DNA of 64,000 nucleotides, from IMG/VR virus record IMGVR_UViG_3300003873_000004, positions 1-64,000 of that record. One strand, 5' to 3'. The translations under genes and the position numbers were made by a program. The notes beneath the pieces were generated by a model. It made no database searches. It saw only the letters and a list, made by a program, of their open reading frames with translations, and was not told the DNA's origin. Below, in pieces: positions 17,805 to 26,208 of this stretch (its first letter is position 1; each line of letters begins with the position of its first letter). Source of the stretch: a virus.

Positions 17805-18305
17805 ATGGCACAAAGTATAGATTCATTTCGAAGTCACATCGCAAACTTTGCTCGTCCGACCCTGTTCAGGGTTGAGGTGGCTGGCATTTTAGACGAAAGT
17901 CTAGAGTTTGTTTGTAAGGCAGCAAATTTGCCGGCATCCACTATGGGTGTAATCGAAGTTCCGTATATGGGGCGCAAACTGAAAATCCCAGGAGATCGAA
18001 CGTATTCTGAATGGTCTTTGACCATCATGAACGATTCTTCTATGCTCATTAAGAAACAGTTGGAAGATTGGCAGAATACAATCAACGACGTATTGCTTAA
18101 TGTTGGCCCAAATCAGGTGTTTAGTTCAATGCACGATGCTAAAGTTCAGCAACTAGGAACAGATAGCTCTGTATTGGCCGAATATATTCTGGAAGGCTGC
18201 TGGCCGATGGAAATTGGGGAAACAGAATTGTCATTTGAGTCAAATGACACAATCAGTGAGTTTTCCGTAACCTTAGCTTACCAACTTCACAGGCGAACAG
18301 TGTAA
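17805..18305 (+). CDS. 19: Tail tube protein gp19
   Basis: A 166-residue tube subunit (T4: 163). It has the characteristic segments FRSHIANFARPTLFRVEV, LPASTMGVIEVPYMGRKLK, DRTYSEWSLTIMNDSSM and a beta-rich end with LEGCWPMEIGETELSF. It polymerises into the hexameric inner tube inside gp18. An AAGGAG ribosome site precedes it. It is followed by an inserted homing endonuclease gene before gene 20. Confidence 0.93.
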   Translation: MAQSIDSFRSHIANFARPTLFRVEVAGILDESLEFVCKAANLPASTMGVIEVPYMGRKLKIPGDRTYSEWSLTIMNDSSMLIKKQLEDWQNTINDVLLNVGPNQVFSSMHDAKVQQLGTDSSVLAEYILEGCWPMEIGETELSFESNDTISEFSVTLAYQLHRRTV

Positions 18306-18313
18306 TAAATTTC

Positions 18314-18393
18314 GGTAACGTAGTCTATTCATTCAAAAATTAGTTTTTGCTAAATAGATGCATGAACTTTAAAGAATGGATAGACTACGTACC
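18314..18393 (+). promoter_or_regulatory. Long hairpin enclosing the late promoter and start codon of a homing endonuclease
   Basis: Bases 18318-18334 pair with 18374-18390 almost perfectly (one G-U), and the stem extends to 18314/18393 with one bulged base. The loop contains the late box (18349-18356) and the ATG at 18362. A readthrough transcript from gene 19 would fold the start region away, while a transcript started at the internal late box lacks the 5' arm. This is the logic known for T4 endonuclease genes such as I-TevI. Confidence 0.65.
18349..18356 (+). promoter_or_regulatory. Late promoter GCTAAATA inside the hairpin loop
   Basis: GCTAAATA lies 5 nt before the ATG at 18362, the same spacing as at genes 13, 20 and 29476. 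Confidence 0.65.
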
Positions 18394-20164
18394 TTTACCT
18401 AACGGAAAACTAGCAACATTAAGATTGTACAGCAAGAAAAATGAAGCCAATGCTAATATACTCATAGAAAAAACCTCTCAATTAGTTGGCAAGTTGACGC
18501 TTTCTGATCGTTATTGGGTTTATGTAAACAAAATAAAACAGCCAGTGTGTTCATCTTGCGACAATTATGTCGTAATGCTGAATCCAGAACACACCAAATT
18601 TAAACCGTCATGTTCTCAAAAATGTTCAAACGCTTTGTCACACAAGAGAAAGATGGAACGACTGAAGGATGAATCAGAAGCAAGAAAAGTTTCACTTGAA
18701 AGATATGTCGAAATGGCATACAGCAACGGTAAATTGTCTTCTAATTTTTCGGTAGATTTAACCATGAAAAAGTATGGTGTATTTGACGAATTCAATAACT
18801 GGAAATCTAATTTCAATATAGACGCAACAAATAGAATTTATTTGCATCTATACAAGTTGGGTCTATCACAAATTCCAAAATGTAAGTATTGTGATCGAGA
18901 AAGAGCAACAAAAGAAAAAGGGACATTAAAAAATTTCATTCTGCCTCATTGCGGGTTGCCAGCATGTATAAAATTATACAATACAGAACATCTTAAAAAG
19001 TCTAATTTAGAAAAATATGGAGTAGAAAGTAAGAGAGATAGACCGGAAAACATAGAACAAAGATTAGACACAGAGAGAAGGAGGACCGAAGAACAAAGAA
19101 AGAAAAGTATAGAATATTTTCACAATCTTCGAGTGAAAAGTTTTGGCGCAGCAAATACAATAATTCTTGAAAATAAAAATTCGTTAATTGAACTGTTTGA
19201 ACAATATAAAAATCCGCAGACGGTCGCTGCTATTATGGGAATGACACGGGAATCGTTGTCAGCATACGCCAAGAAATATGATATACATAAAATATATTAT
19301 AACAAGAATCATCAAACATCAGCAGTAGAAGATTGTATGTTTGCCTACGTCAAGACTATTGATCCTGACACAGAACAATCAAACAGAGGAACAATTGGCA
19401 AAAAGGAATTGGACATTTATTCCAAGAAACACGAGATAGCAATAGAAGTTGACGGGGTATACTGGCACGGCGAACTTAGAAACAATAACAGATATTCTCA
19501 TGTAGAAAAAACGAATATGTGTGAAAAATTAGGAATCCGACTATTTCATATTTTTGATTGTGAACTGAAAAGACATAAAAATATATGGAAAGATGTTATA
19601 AATAAAGCGTTCGACTACGAAATAACAAAGATTCCTGCGTCGACAACGATAGTGAAACCCATATCACAAAGTAAAGCAAATAAGTTTTTGACAAAAAATG
19701 ACATAGCAGGGAAAGCACAGAGTAGTATAAATTACGCACTGGAAGCAAATGAAGAAATATTAGCGGTTGTTTCCTTTTGCTTGTCTGCTAAGAACAAAAA
19801 TTACAAGTGGGAATTGCTGAGACTGTCAAACAAAATAGGTTCAATCGTTGTTGATGGAAATAGAATGTTGATTGATCGCTTTAGAAAAGACTATCCGGGT
19901 TCGATAGTAGTGTATGAAAATTTAAGATGGGCCGATGATGATAAATTTCTTCGTCTTGGGTTTTCAAAAATAGGAAATACTCAACCGCAGGAATTATTCA
20001 CGAAAAGCGGTTATAAATTATCTACGTTTGATGATATGTTAATTCGTGGAATACCAAAATTATGTGAGAATTTTAATGAAAGTGAAACAGAGGAAGAAAA
20101 TTTGTTAAGTAATGGCTATTATAGAATTTACGATTGTGGAAACACAATCTTTGAATTACGCTAA
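18362..20164 (+). CDS. Homing endonuclease with zinc-finger N-terminus and Vsr-like nuclease core
   Basis: 600 residues from the ATG at 18362 (an upstream TTG lies inside the late box). The N-terminal part has paired cysteines (CSSCDNYV, then CSQKCSNA; later CKYCDRE) typical of phage homing enzymes. After a helix-turn-helix-like segment (NPQTVAAIMGMTRESLSAYA) comes a nuclease core: RGTIGKKELDIYSKKHEIAI, EVDGVYWHGE and FHIFDCELKRHKNIW, matching Vsr/PD-(D/E)XK-like enzymes. The C-terminal 170 residues share the layout of the two paralogues at 26209 and 27913. It is inserted between genes 19 and 20. Confidence 0.7.
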   Translation: MNFKEWIDYVPLPNGKLATLRLYSKKNEANANILIEKTSQLVGKLTLSDRYWVYVNKIKQPVCSSCDNYVVMLNPEHTKFKPSCSQKCSNALSHKRKMERLKDESEARKVSLERYVEMAYSNGKLSSNFSVDLTMKKYGVFDEFNNWKSNFNIDATNRIYLHLYKLGLSQIPKCKYCDRERATKEKGTLKNFILPHCGLPACIKLYNTEHLKKSNLEKYGVESKRDRPENIEQRLDTERRRTEEQRKKSIEYFHNLRVKSFGAANTIILENKNSLIELFEQYKNPQTVAAIMGMTRESLSAYAKKYDIHKIYYNKNHQTSAVEDCMFAYVKTIDPDTEQSNRGTIGKKELDIYSKKHEIAIEVDGVYWHGELRNNNRYSHVEKTNMCEKLGIRLFHIFDCELKRHKNIWKDVINKAFDYEITKIPASTTIVKPISQSKANKFLTKNDIAGKAQSSINYALEANEEILAVVSFCLSAKNKNYKWELLRLSNKIGSIVVDGNRMLIDRFRKDYPGSIVVYENLRWADDDKFLRLGFSKIGNTQPQELFTKSGYKLSTFDDMLIRGIPKLCENFNESETEEENLLSNGYYRIYDCGNTIFELR

Positions 20165-20167
20165 ATA
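20160..20167 (+). promoter_or_regulatory. Late promoter GCTAAATA for gene 20
   Basis: The box overlaps the stop codon of the inserted endonuclease and lies 5 nt before the portal ATG (20173). Confidence 0.65.
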
Positions 20168-20172
20168 CAAAC

Positions 20173-21645
20173 ATGGAATTATTTGGATTTAACTCATCTA
20201 AGAAAGAAAAGAAGTTAGCACCGTCTTTTGTTGGGCCTACTGATCATGATGCCACAATAGATATCGTAACAGAAACAAATAGAACAGGTGTCAATTTTGG
20301 TTTCTCGCAAGACGACAAAGAAACTTTCACAAAATCGTCCATCAAAACATATAGAACTATGTCCGACAATTCTGACGTTGGTTCTGCTATCGAAGAAATT
20401 GTAGATGCGGCTATTGTTTCAAACACACGAGATAAGACTGTCTCTATCAATCTTGATGATGTGGATGACTTGTCAGAAAATATCAAAAAGAAAATATCAG
20501 AAGAATTCGAAGAAGCTCTAAAATTATTAAATTTCAATTCAAGCGCAGATGATTTGTTTCGTCAATGGTATATAGACGGAAGAATCCTGTTCCATAAAGT
20601 TACAGACAAGAATAAATCTGGAATTTTAGAACTACGTCCAATTAATCCAACAGAAATCAAAAAAGTTCAAGAAGTTCAGAAGAAACGCAATCAGAATGGC
20701 ATCGATGTTATTTCTGGTGTCGAAGAATATTATCTCTGGGAACCTTCTGATCTAGTTCGCACAAACAAAGCAGTCAAAATTGATCCAGAATCAATTCTAG
20801 TTTCAACATCTGGAATGAGATCAAGCGATAGAAAACATATTGTATCATATCTTCATCAGGCAATCAAGCCTTATAATATGCTCACATCATTAGAAGATTC
20901 GATTGTGGTGTATCGTATCGCGCGTGCTCCAGAACGCAGAGTATTTTATGTGGATGTTGGCAATTTGCCCCCTGCCCGGGCCGATCAGTATATGCGGAAG
21001 ATTATCAATGCCCATAAAAATAAAACGGTTTATGATGCTCGCACAGGTTCAGTGAAAGACAGTAAACATCTAGTTTCGATGTTGGAAAATATTTATCTTC
21101 CAAGGGTCGATGGCAGTCGTGGAACACAAATAGATACGCTCCCAGGCGGACAAGATTTAGGTGAGTTGTCCGATATTTTATACTTTCAAAAGAAGCTATA
21201 CAAAGCGTTACATATTCCAACTTCAAGATTAGATACTGATAATTCTATCATGGCTGTTGGTAGAGCAACAGAAATATCAAGAGACGAGATCAAATTCAAC
21301 TCTTTCATAAATAAGTTACGAACACGTTTTTCTAAATTGTTCTTAGATGTTGTCAAAACTCAGGTCATTATTAAGAAAGTTATGACAGAGGCCGAATGGG
21401 AAGATATTAAGCAAGACATTCGATTTGATTTCAATTCTAATTCTGATTTTGCTGAGAACAAGAAAGCGGAAATTCTAACAGCACGAGTTGAATTACTATC
21501 AAACGTAGTGGATTATGTAGGAAAATATATGTCCATTGATTTTGTTCGTAGAGAAATTTTACAGCAAACTGATGAAGATATAGAAAAAGAAGATAAGAAG
21601 ATGGCAGAAGAAAAGAAAGCCGGACTATACCCAGAGGAGCAATAA
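20173..21645 (+). CDS. 20: Portal protein gp20
   Basis: A 490-residue portal (T4: 524), the dodecameric vertex through which DNA is packaged. Conserved stretches include YRTMSDNSDVGSAIEEIVDA, FRQWYIDGRILFHKV, the ISGVEEYYLWEP segment, YRIARAPERRVFYVDVGN, LPGGQDLGELSDILYFQKKL and LYKALHIPTSRLD. The C-terminus is charged and helical. It is directly coupled to the core gene that follows (adjacent stop and start). Confidence 0.93.
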   Translation: MELFGFNSSKKEKKLAPSFVGPTDHDATIDIVTETNRTGVNFGFSQDDKETFTKSSIKTYRTMSDNSDVGSAIEEIVDAAIVSNTRDKTVSINLDDVDDLSENIKKKISEEFEEALKLLNFNSSADDLFRQWYIDGRILFHKVTDKNKSGILELRPINPTEIKKVQEVQKKRNQNGIDVISGVEEYYLWEPSDLVRTNKAVKIDPESILVSTSGMRSSDRKHIVSYLHQAIKPYNMLTSLEDSIVVYRIARAPERRVFYVDVGNLPPARADQYMRKIINAHKNKTVYDARTGSVKDSKHLVSMLENIYLPRVDGSRGTQIDTLPGGQDLGELSDILYFQKKLYKALHIPTSRLDTDNSIMAVGRATEISRDEIKFNSFINKLRTRFSKLFLDVVKTQVIIKKVMTEAEWEDIKQDIRFDFNSNSDFAENKKAEILTARVELLSNVVDYVGKYMSIDFVRREILQQTDEDIEKEDKKMAEEKKAGLYPEEQ

Positions 21646-22176
21646 ATGGAAGAACTAAATTTTGATTCTGCCAGTAACTTTACAGATCAGGTTGCTACAA
21701 TTTTACACGACAAAGCAGTGGCAGCTATTGACGATTTGAAACAAGATATGATGGGACAAGAGATCGAAGAATCAGAAATCGAATTCGACCCCGAAGATAT
21801 GAAAGCAATTATCAAGATTGCTGATTCTGTTGGTGTTGAATATGATATTGACGACAACGATGAAATTGAAATCACTGATGAAGATGAAGACAAAATTGAC
21901 GAATTTCTATCAGCATTAGATGATGCTGATATTGATTACGATATTGAAGACGAAGAAGATGACATTGACGAGGCGGCCGCACCAAAACGTGTTCATACTT
22001 CGGCGGCTGATAAATTAGCACACAAACAAAATTATCGAAAGAATCGTTCCAAGATCAAGATTAAAGCAAAGCGTTATCGTAAGACGGCCCACGCCAAGCG
22101 AATGAAGAAGATTTCGAAGCGTAAAGCCAAACTTGGTAAGACTGCTACTGGTCGCCGCATCATCAAAAGGATTTAA
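21646..22176 (+). CDS. 67: Prohead core protein, gp67-like
   Basis: A 176-residue protein with a strikingly bipartite charge. Residues about 45-112 are almost entirely Asp/Glu/Ile (DNDEIEITDEDEDKIDEF), and the last 50 are strongly basic (KHKQNYRKNRSK-type, ending TGRRIIKRI). Its position between 20 and 68/21 and this composition fit the T4 gp67 prohead core component, which is cut by gp21 during maturation. T4 gp67 is only 80 residues, so the long basic tail is notable. Assignment rests on synteny and composition. Confidence 0.7.
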   Translation: MEELNFDSASNFTDQVATILHDKAVAAIDDLKQDMMGQEIEESEIEFDPEDMKAIIKIADSVGVEYDIDDNDEIEITDEDEDKIDEFLSALDDADIDYDIEDEEDDIDEAAAPKRVHTSAADKLAHKQNYRKNRSKIKIKAKRYRKTAHAKRMKKISKRKAKLGKTATGRRIIKRI

Positions 22177-22177
22177 T

Positions 22178-22417
22178 ATGATTTCATTTTCAGAATATAT
22201 AACCGAAGGATCGGTCAAAGACCTTCTTATCAAATATGCCGATGCTATCGAACTCATGGGAAAGTTGAAATATGATGACGAAACCGTGATGGATGTTTTA
22301 GCTAAGCTGGCTAAGATCAAGAATCCTCAGAAAGTTGCTGTTGTTCGGATTCTGAAAGCGGCTGACGTAAAAGACACCGATCTCGATAAGATTAGAACTA
22401 AATTTCTAGGAGCATAA
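22178..22417 (+). CDS. 68: Prohead core protein, gp68-like
   Basis: 79 residues from the ATG at 22178, just after the preceding stop. It begins MISFSEYITEGSVKDLLIKY and is helical and charged, like gp68-type core proteins of this branch. The synteny 67-68-21 is the main evidence; sequence similarity to T4 gp68 (141 residues) cannot be judged by eye. It lies 4 nt before gene 21. Confidence 0.65.
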   Translation: MISFSEYITEGSVKDLLIKYADAIELMGKLKYDDETVMDVLAKLAKIKNPQKVAVVRILKAADVKDTDLDKIRTKFLGA

Positions 22418-22421
22418 TTCA

Positions 22422-23042
22422 ATGTTTATTATTACAGAGTTTGATGAATCAAATGAAATTCTTGTCGAAGCAAAAGACAAAGAGCTTTATATTTCTGGTG
22501 TTTTTGCTCAGGCAGAAAAGAAGAATCGTAATGGACGGATTTATCCTACAGCTATTCTCGAACGTGAAGTCAACCTGTACAACGAAAAATATATTAAGAC
22601 TTCCCGAGCGCTTGGTGAACTATCTCATCCTCAGTCTCCTTCGATCAATCCTGATCGAGCGTCACATCTGATCACTGAATTGAAAAAGTCTGGAAATGAT
22701 TTTGTTGGCAAAGCTAGAGTGCTGAATACACCAACAGGTAATATCGTTCGAGGCCTGTTAGAAGGTGGAGTTCGCATTGGTGTTTCTACACGAGGACTTG
22801 GTTCTATTCGTGAAGATAAAGGCACAAAATATGTCAATGAAGATTTCCGATTGATTTGTATTGACGCTGTGACAGACCCATCTGGAATTGATTGCTTTGT
22901 AGATGGTCTTGTAGAATGTGAATCATGGGCTAAAGTTGGTTCAGAAGAAAAGACAGACGTTATTCGTAAAAAGATTCTTCGTGTCAATCGTCGCCACTTA
23001 GAAGAAGAAAAATTGAAAGCGTTTTCTAGCATTTTCTCATGA
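22422..23042 (+). CDS. 21: Prohead protease gp21
   Basis: A 206-residue serine protease (T4: 212) with the herpesvirus-assemblin-like fold. It shows KKNRNGRIYP near residue 34, the catalytic His in RALGELSHPQSP (His69), and the catalytic Ser in GGVRIGVSTRGLGSI (Ser122), followed by FRLICIDAVTDPS. It matures the prohead by cutting core and shell proteins and itself. It overlaps the next gene by 4 nt (ATGA). Confidence 0.93.
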   Translation: MFIITEFDESNEILVEAKDKELYISGVFAQAEKKNRNGRIYPTAILEREVNLYNEKYIKTSRALGELSHPQSPSINPDRASHLITELKKSGNDFVGKARVLNTPTGNIVRGLLEGGVRIGVSTRGLGSIREDKGTKYVNEDFRLICIDAVTDPSGIDCFVDGLVECESWAKVGSEEKTDVIRKKILRVNRRHLEEEKLKAFSSIFS

Positions 23043-23746
23043 TCGAAAGATTAGAAGTAATTTCGACATCGTTATATCAAGCTAGAGCATACGTTTCAAA
23101 GCGTATGGAGAAATTTGGAACTCTGGATGACCAGTTTCCAAACTTCGATGCCAACTATAAATTACTACAGACATGGGCCGGCAAAGGGCATACTCTAAGA
23201 AAGGATATGCCAAGGATTCCTAATCGTCAAGTAAAAGATTTTCAGAAGGCATTAGAAAAAGGTCAGTTCGATCTACACAAGCCGTTCGCTAAATCAACTG
23301 ACCCTAAGAATTTATTTCCTGACGGGTTGACTGGTAATAAAGCCAAAGAGTTCGTCAAAGCGGGTAAACATGACGGTGATGAAAATGATGACAAAATCAA
23401 AACGAGTATTGAGAAAATTGCCGCAGGTAAATTGATTCCAATTCAGCAACAGATTTATCTTGATGCCGCTTTTGGTGATAAAATTACAACATCAGGAATC
23501 GAAGGGTTCTTGAAGATCGTTAAGAAAACAAAATTGATCGCATCAAAAGATCATTATTTGATTGATGGTCACCATAGAACCGCGACGTCTATTCTGATTG
23601 ACCCAAAGATGAAATTGAATGTTCTAGTTGTTGATATGCCAGCCGTATCGTTGTTGAAATTGTCAAGAGCCTATGGTGCTGCAAGAGGCAATAAACCCAA
23701 TGAATCTACAATATTATCGTTCAAGCAATATTTGAACATTTACTAA
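23039..23746 (+). CDS. ParB/sulfiredoxin-fold protein encoded inside the head operon
   Basis: A 235-residue protein coupled to gene 21 by an ATGA overlap and lying between 21 and 22, a place where T4 has no gene. The C-terminal half has the ParB/Srx-like core: KLIPIQQQIYLDA, then IASKDHYLIDGHHRTATSIL with the DGHHR motif, then LNVLVVDMP. Members bind or hydrolyse nucleotides or act as nucleases. The N-terminal 110 residues are basic and unrecognised. It could be a head-assembly factor or a protein packaged in the head; neither is proven. Confidence 0.65.
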   Translation: MIERLEVISTSLYQARAYVSKRMEKFGTLDDQFPNFDANYKLLQTWAGKGHTLRKDMPRIPNRQVKDFQKALEKGQFDLHKPFAKSTDPKNLFPDGLTGNKAKEFVKAGKHDGDENDDKIKTSIEKIAAGKLIPIQQQIYLDAAFGDKITTSGIEGFLKIVKKTKLIASKDHYLIDGHHRTATSILIDPKMKLNVLVVDMPAVSLLKLSRAYGAARGNKPNESTILSFKQYLNIY

Positions 23747-23748
23747 AT

Positions 23749-23756
23749 GCTAAATA
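23749..23756 (+). promoter_or_regulatory. Late promoter GCTAAATA for gene 22
   Basis: GCTAAATA follows the stop of the ParB-like gene and lies 23 nt before the ATG at 23780, with AAAGGAG between them. Confidence 0.75.
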
Positions 23757-23779
23757 AAACAAAACAAAGGAGTAACTAT

Positions 23780-24664
23780 ATGAAATTCGTATGTCAGAAG
23801 TGTGAATCTGAAATGGATTTACGCGAGGACAAACATGTTTGTCCAGATTGTGATTTCGAATTGTCGCTCGATGAAGCAACAAAGCTGTTTGAAGATGGCG
23901 AAATTGTAGGAATCGTTGACGAATCAGAAATCAAGGAAGGTTTAGATGAAGATACTGTTGTATCTAATCTTGACGAAGATATTGCGGCATTGGTAGAAGG
24001 CGAAGATTTATCTGAAGCATTCGTAGCCAAAGCTAAGACTATTTTCGAAGCGGCTGTTTCTACTCGCGTAGATGAACAGAAAGCAATCATTCAAGAACAG
24101 GCAGAAGACTACGCTGAATATGTCAAGGAAGAAACTGAAAAAGAGCTGATCGAAAAAGTAGACGGCTATCTTGATCATGTTGTTTCCGAATGGATTGAAG
24201 AAAATAAACTAGCAATCGAATCAGGAATCAAATCCGAAATGAACGAATCATTCGCGGATGGTATTGCCGAATTGCTCAAGACTCACTATATCAAAGCACC
24301 AGAAGATCGCTGGGATATTGTTGAAGGTCTGGCAGACAAAGTGGAATCACTTGAAGCCAAACTGGATGAAGAAATCGAAATCAACATCGAAGCTAAGAAG
24401 AAAATTCTCGAAGCTAAGAAAACGGTGAAATTCGCTGAACTCTCAGAAGGTTTGACTGATACACAGATTGAAAAACTAGAAAAACTAGCGGAGAACGTAG
24501 ACGCCGATTCAGTAGAAGATTATGCTGAAAAAGTAACTACGCTCAAAGAAAGTTATTTCAAAGATTCAAAGTCTGATGAAAAACTAGATGAAGAAGTAGA
24601 TGATAAACCCAAAGACAAGTACGACCTGTCCGAAGTTGTTCGTATGCTTTCCACCGATATGTGA
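23780..24664 (+). CDS. 22: Prohead scaffold gp22 with N-terminal zinc ribbon
   Basis: 294 residues from the ATG at 23780, which has an AAAGGAG site (T4 gp22: 269). Residues 80-294 are highly charged and helical (KAKTIFEAAVSTRVDEQKAI, ESLEAKLDEEIEINIEAKK), as expected of the scaffold core; its position just before gene 23 supports this. Unusually, residues 1-30 form a CxxC...CxxC ribbon (CQKCESEM, then CPDCDFEL), which I do not know from T4 gp22. Confidence 0.82.
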   Translation: MKFVCQKCESEMDLREDKHVCPDCDFELSLDEATKLFEDGEIVGIVDESEIKEGLDEDTVVSNLDEDIAALVEGEDLSEAFVAKAKTIFEAAVSTRVDEQKAIIQEQAEDYAEYVKEETEKELIEKVDGYLDHVVSEWIEENKLAIESGIKSEMNESFADGIAELLKTHYIKAPEDRWDIVEGLADKVESLEAKLDEEIEINIEAKKKILEAKKTVKFAELSEGLTDTQIEKLEKLAENVDADSVEDYAEKVTTLKESYFKDSKSDEKLDEEVDDKPKDKYDLSEVVRMLSTDM

Positions 24665-24680
24665 GCAAAAACGTAACTTT

Positions 24681-24688
24681 GCTAAATA
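24681..24688 (+). promoter_or_regulatory. Late promoter GCTAAATA for the capsid gene
   Basis: GCTAAATA lies 36 nt before the capsid ATG, followed by an AAAGGAG ribosome site. Confidence 0.78.
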
Positions 24689-24724
24689 AATAAAATACTT
24701 TTTAATATAAAGGAGAAACACAAC

Positions 24725-26008
24725 ATGACAACCAAAGCTCTATTGTCAGAAGAAGTAAAAGAAAAGTGGAAGGGCGTACTGGAAGCGGAAGGCGTAGCAC
24801 CAATTACCGACCGTAACATTCGCAATACCACTACAATCGTATTGGAAAATACAGCTCGCGAAACCATGAGTGAAGCTGCTAATACGTCAACCGCATTTGG
24901 CGCGGCTGCTCCTACAGATGGTACTTTCAACCCTGTACTAATCTCAATGATTCGACGCACAATGCCTTCACTGATCGCTCATGATCTAGTTGGCGTACAG
25001 CCTATGTCCATGCCTACTGGTTTGATTTTCGCAATGAAATCTTACTACGGCGGTGCCGGTTCAAACGGTGGTACAGCTACAGAAGCATTTGCTCTAAACG
25101 CTCCAGATAACACCTTTACTGGTGATGGTACTGGCGCTGCTGCTACTACTGCTGCTGGCGAAGTTCTTGGAACTAATGGTCAGGCGGGTGTTACTGCTGC
25201 TCAGGCTGCTGGTACTGCGGCATTCAATGCTCCAGTTACAGGTGCTAATCCTTGGCCAGAAATGAGCTTCGAGATTCAGAAAGTATCCGTTGAAGCTAAG
25301 ACTCGTAAGCTAAAAGCAAAATATACTCTGGAACTAGCACAGGATTTGAAAGCTATCCACGGACTAGATGCTGAGGCAGAACTTTCAAACATCTTATCCA
25401 CAGAAGTAATCGGTGAAATCAACCGCGAACTTGTTGGTACTATCACTTCGCAGGCCAAAGTTGGCGCTGTTGGTACTGCTGTTGCCGGTACATTCAACTT
25501 GGCTGTACTAGGCGACGCAGATGGGCGCTGGGAAATGGAAAAATATAAGAATCTGTATATGCAGATTGTTAAGGAAGCAACTCAGATTGCGCTTGATACC
25601 CGTCGCGGTGTTGGTAATACTTTGATTGTATCTCCGCTAGTAGCTGCTGCGCTTGAACAGGTTACTACTTTGAAGAATACATTGTCCGACGTTCCCGGTA
25701 GCATGAATACTCAGGATTTCTTGGGTGTCACTTATGCTGGTGTACTAGGTAATCGTTTCAAGATTTTCATCGATCCATATGCTGTTGGTAATTCTGTTAT
25801 TGTCGGTTATAAGGGCGCAAACGTGTATGACGCTGGTATCTACTATGCTCCATACGTAGGATTACAGTTCTTGAAAACGGTTGGCTCTGACGACTTTCAA
25901 CCAAGGGTTGGGATCGCGTCACGTTATGGCCTAACCACCAATCCATTCTTCACCGGTGCTGCTGGTACTAATGGTTATTATCGCAGATTTGCTGTAGCTG
26001 GTATTTAA
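24725..26008 (+). CDS. 23: Major capsid protein gp23
   Basis: A 427-residue HK97-fold capsid protein (T4: 521). Typical gp23 stretches are PVLISMIRRTMPSLIAHDLV, GVQPMSMPTGLIFAMKSYY, VEAKTRKLKAKYTLELAQDL, then LKAIHGLDAEAELSNILSTE and TLIVSPLVAAALEQ. The end is FFTGAAGTNGYYRRFAVAGI. The region around residues 105-165 is Ala/Gly/Thr-rich and variable (insertion domain). A gp21 cleavage site near the N-terminus is expected, probably within the first 70 residues. No gene 24 follows in this window. Confidence 0.95.
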   Translation: MTTKALLSEEVKEKWKGVLEAEGVAPITDRNIRNTTTIVLENTARETMSEAANTSTAFGAAAPTDGTFNPVLISMIRRTMPSLIAHDLVGVQPMSMPTGLIFAMKSYYGGAGSNGGTATEAFALNAPDNTFTGDGTGAAATTAAGEVLGTNGQAGVTAAQAAGTAAFNAPVTGANPWPEMSFEIQKVSVEAKTRKLKAKYTLELAQDLKAIHGLDAEAELSNILSTEVIGEINRELVGTITSQAKVGAVGTAVAGTFNLAVLGDADGRWEMEKYKNLYMQIVKEATQIALDTRRGVGNTLIVSPLVAAALEQVTTLKNTLSDVPGSMNTQDFLGVTYAGVLGNRFKIFIDPYAVGNSVIVGYKGANVYDAGIYYAPYVGLQFLKTVGSDDFQPRVGIASRYGLTTNPFFTGAAGTNGYYRRFAVAGI

Positions 26009-26040
26009 TTATACCTAAGCAGTAACAAACGCTAAATCGA

Positions 26041-26069
26041 AAGGGCGGCCAGCAATGGCTGCCCTTTTT
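26041..26069 (+). terminator. Rho-independent terminator after gene 23
   Basis: A 10-bp stem (AAGGGCGGCC pairing with GGCTGCCCTT, one G-U) around the loop AGCAAT, followed by a run of T. It closes the capsid transcript 32 nt after the stop codon. Confidence 0.85.
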
Positions 26070-26131
26070 CTTTGTCTAAAATTTGTCTTGACTTATTGAC
26101 GAGTTTAATATAGAATGAAAATTATGAATTT

Positions 26132-26139
26132 GCTAAATA
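26132..26139 (+). promoter_or_regulatory. Late promoter GCTAAATA for the first paralogous endonuclease
   Basis: The box is followed within 10 nt by a hairpin and then by a CAGGAG ribosome site before the ATG at 26209. Confidence 0.7.
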
Positions 26140-26148
26140 GATATAACA

Positions 26149-26180
26149 AAGCCTCAAAGTGCGCTAACACTTCAAGGCTT
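26149..26180 (+). promoter_or_regulatory. 5'-leader hairpin of a homing endonuclease mRNA
   Basis: AAGCCT pairs with AGGCTT and AAGTG with CACTT around the loop CGCTAA. It would lie at the very 5' end of the late transcript and may stabilise it. Similar hairpins occur at 27858-27887 and, on the other strand, at 61224-61256. Confidence 0.6.
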
Positions 26181-26208
26181 CTAATCAATCAGCAGGAGAC
26201 ACTGCCAA

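Noticed and set aside
26031-26038. GCTAAATC just after gene 23
   Set aside because: It differs from the late box at the last base and lies immediately before the terminator stem, with no gene to serve.
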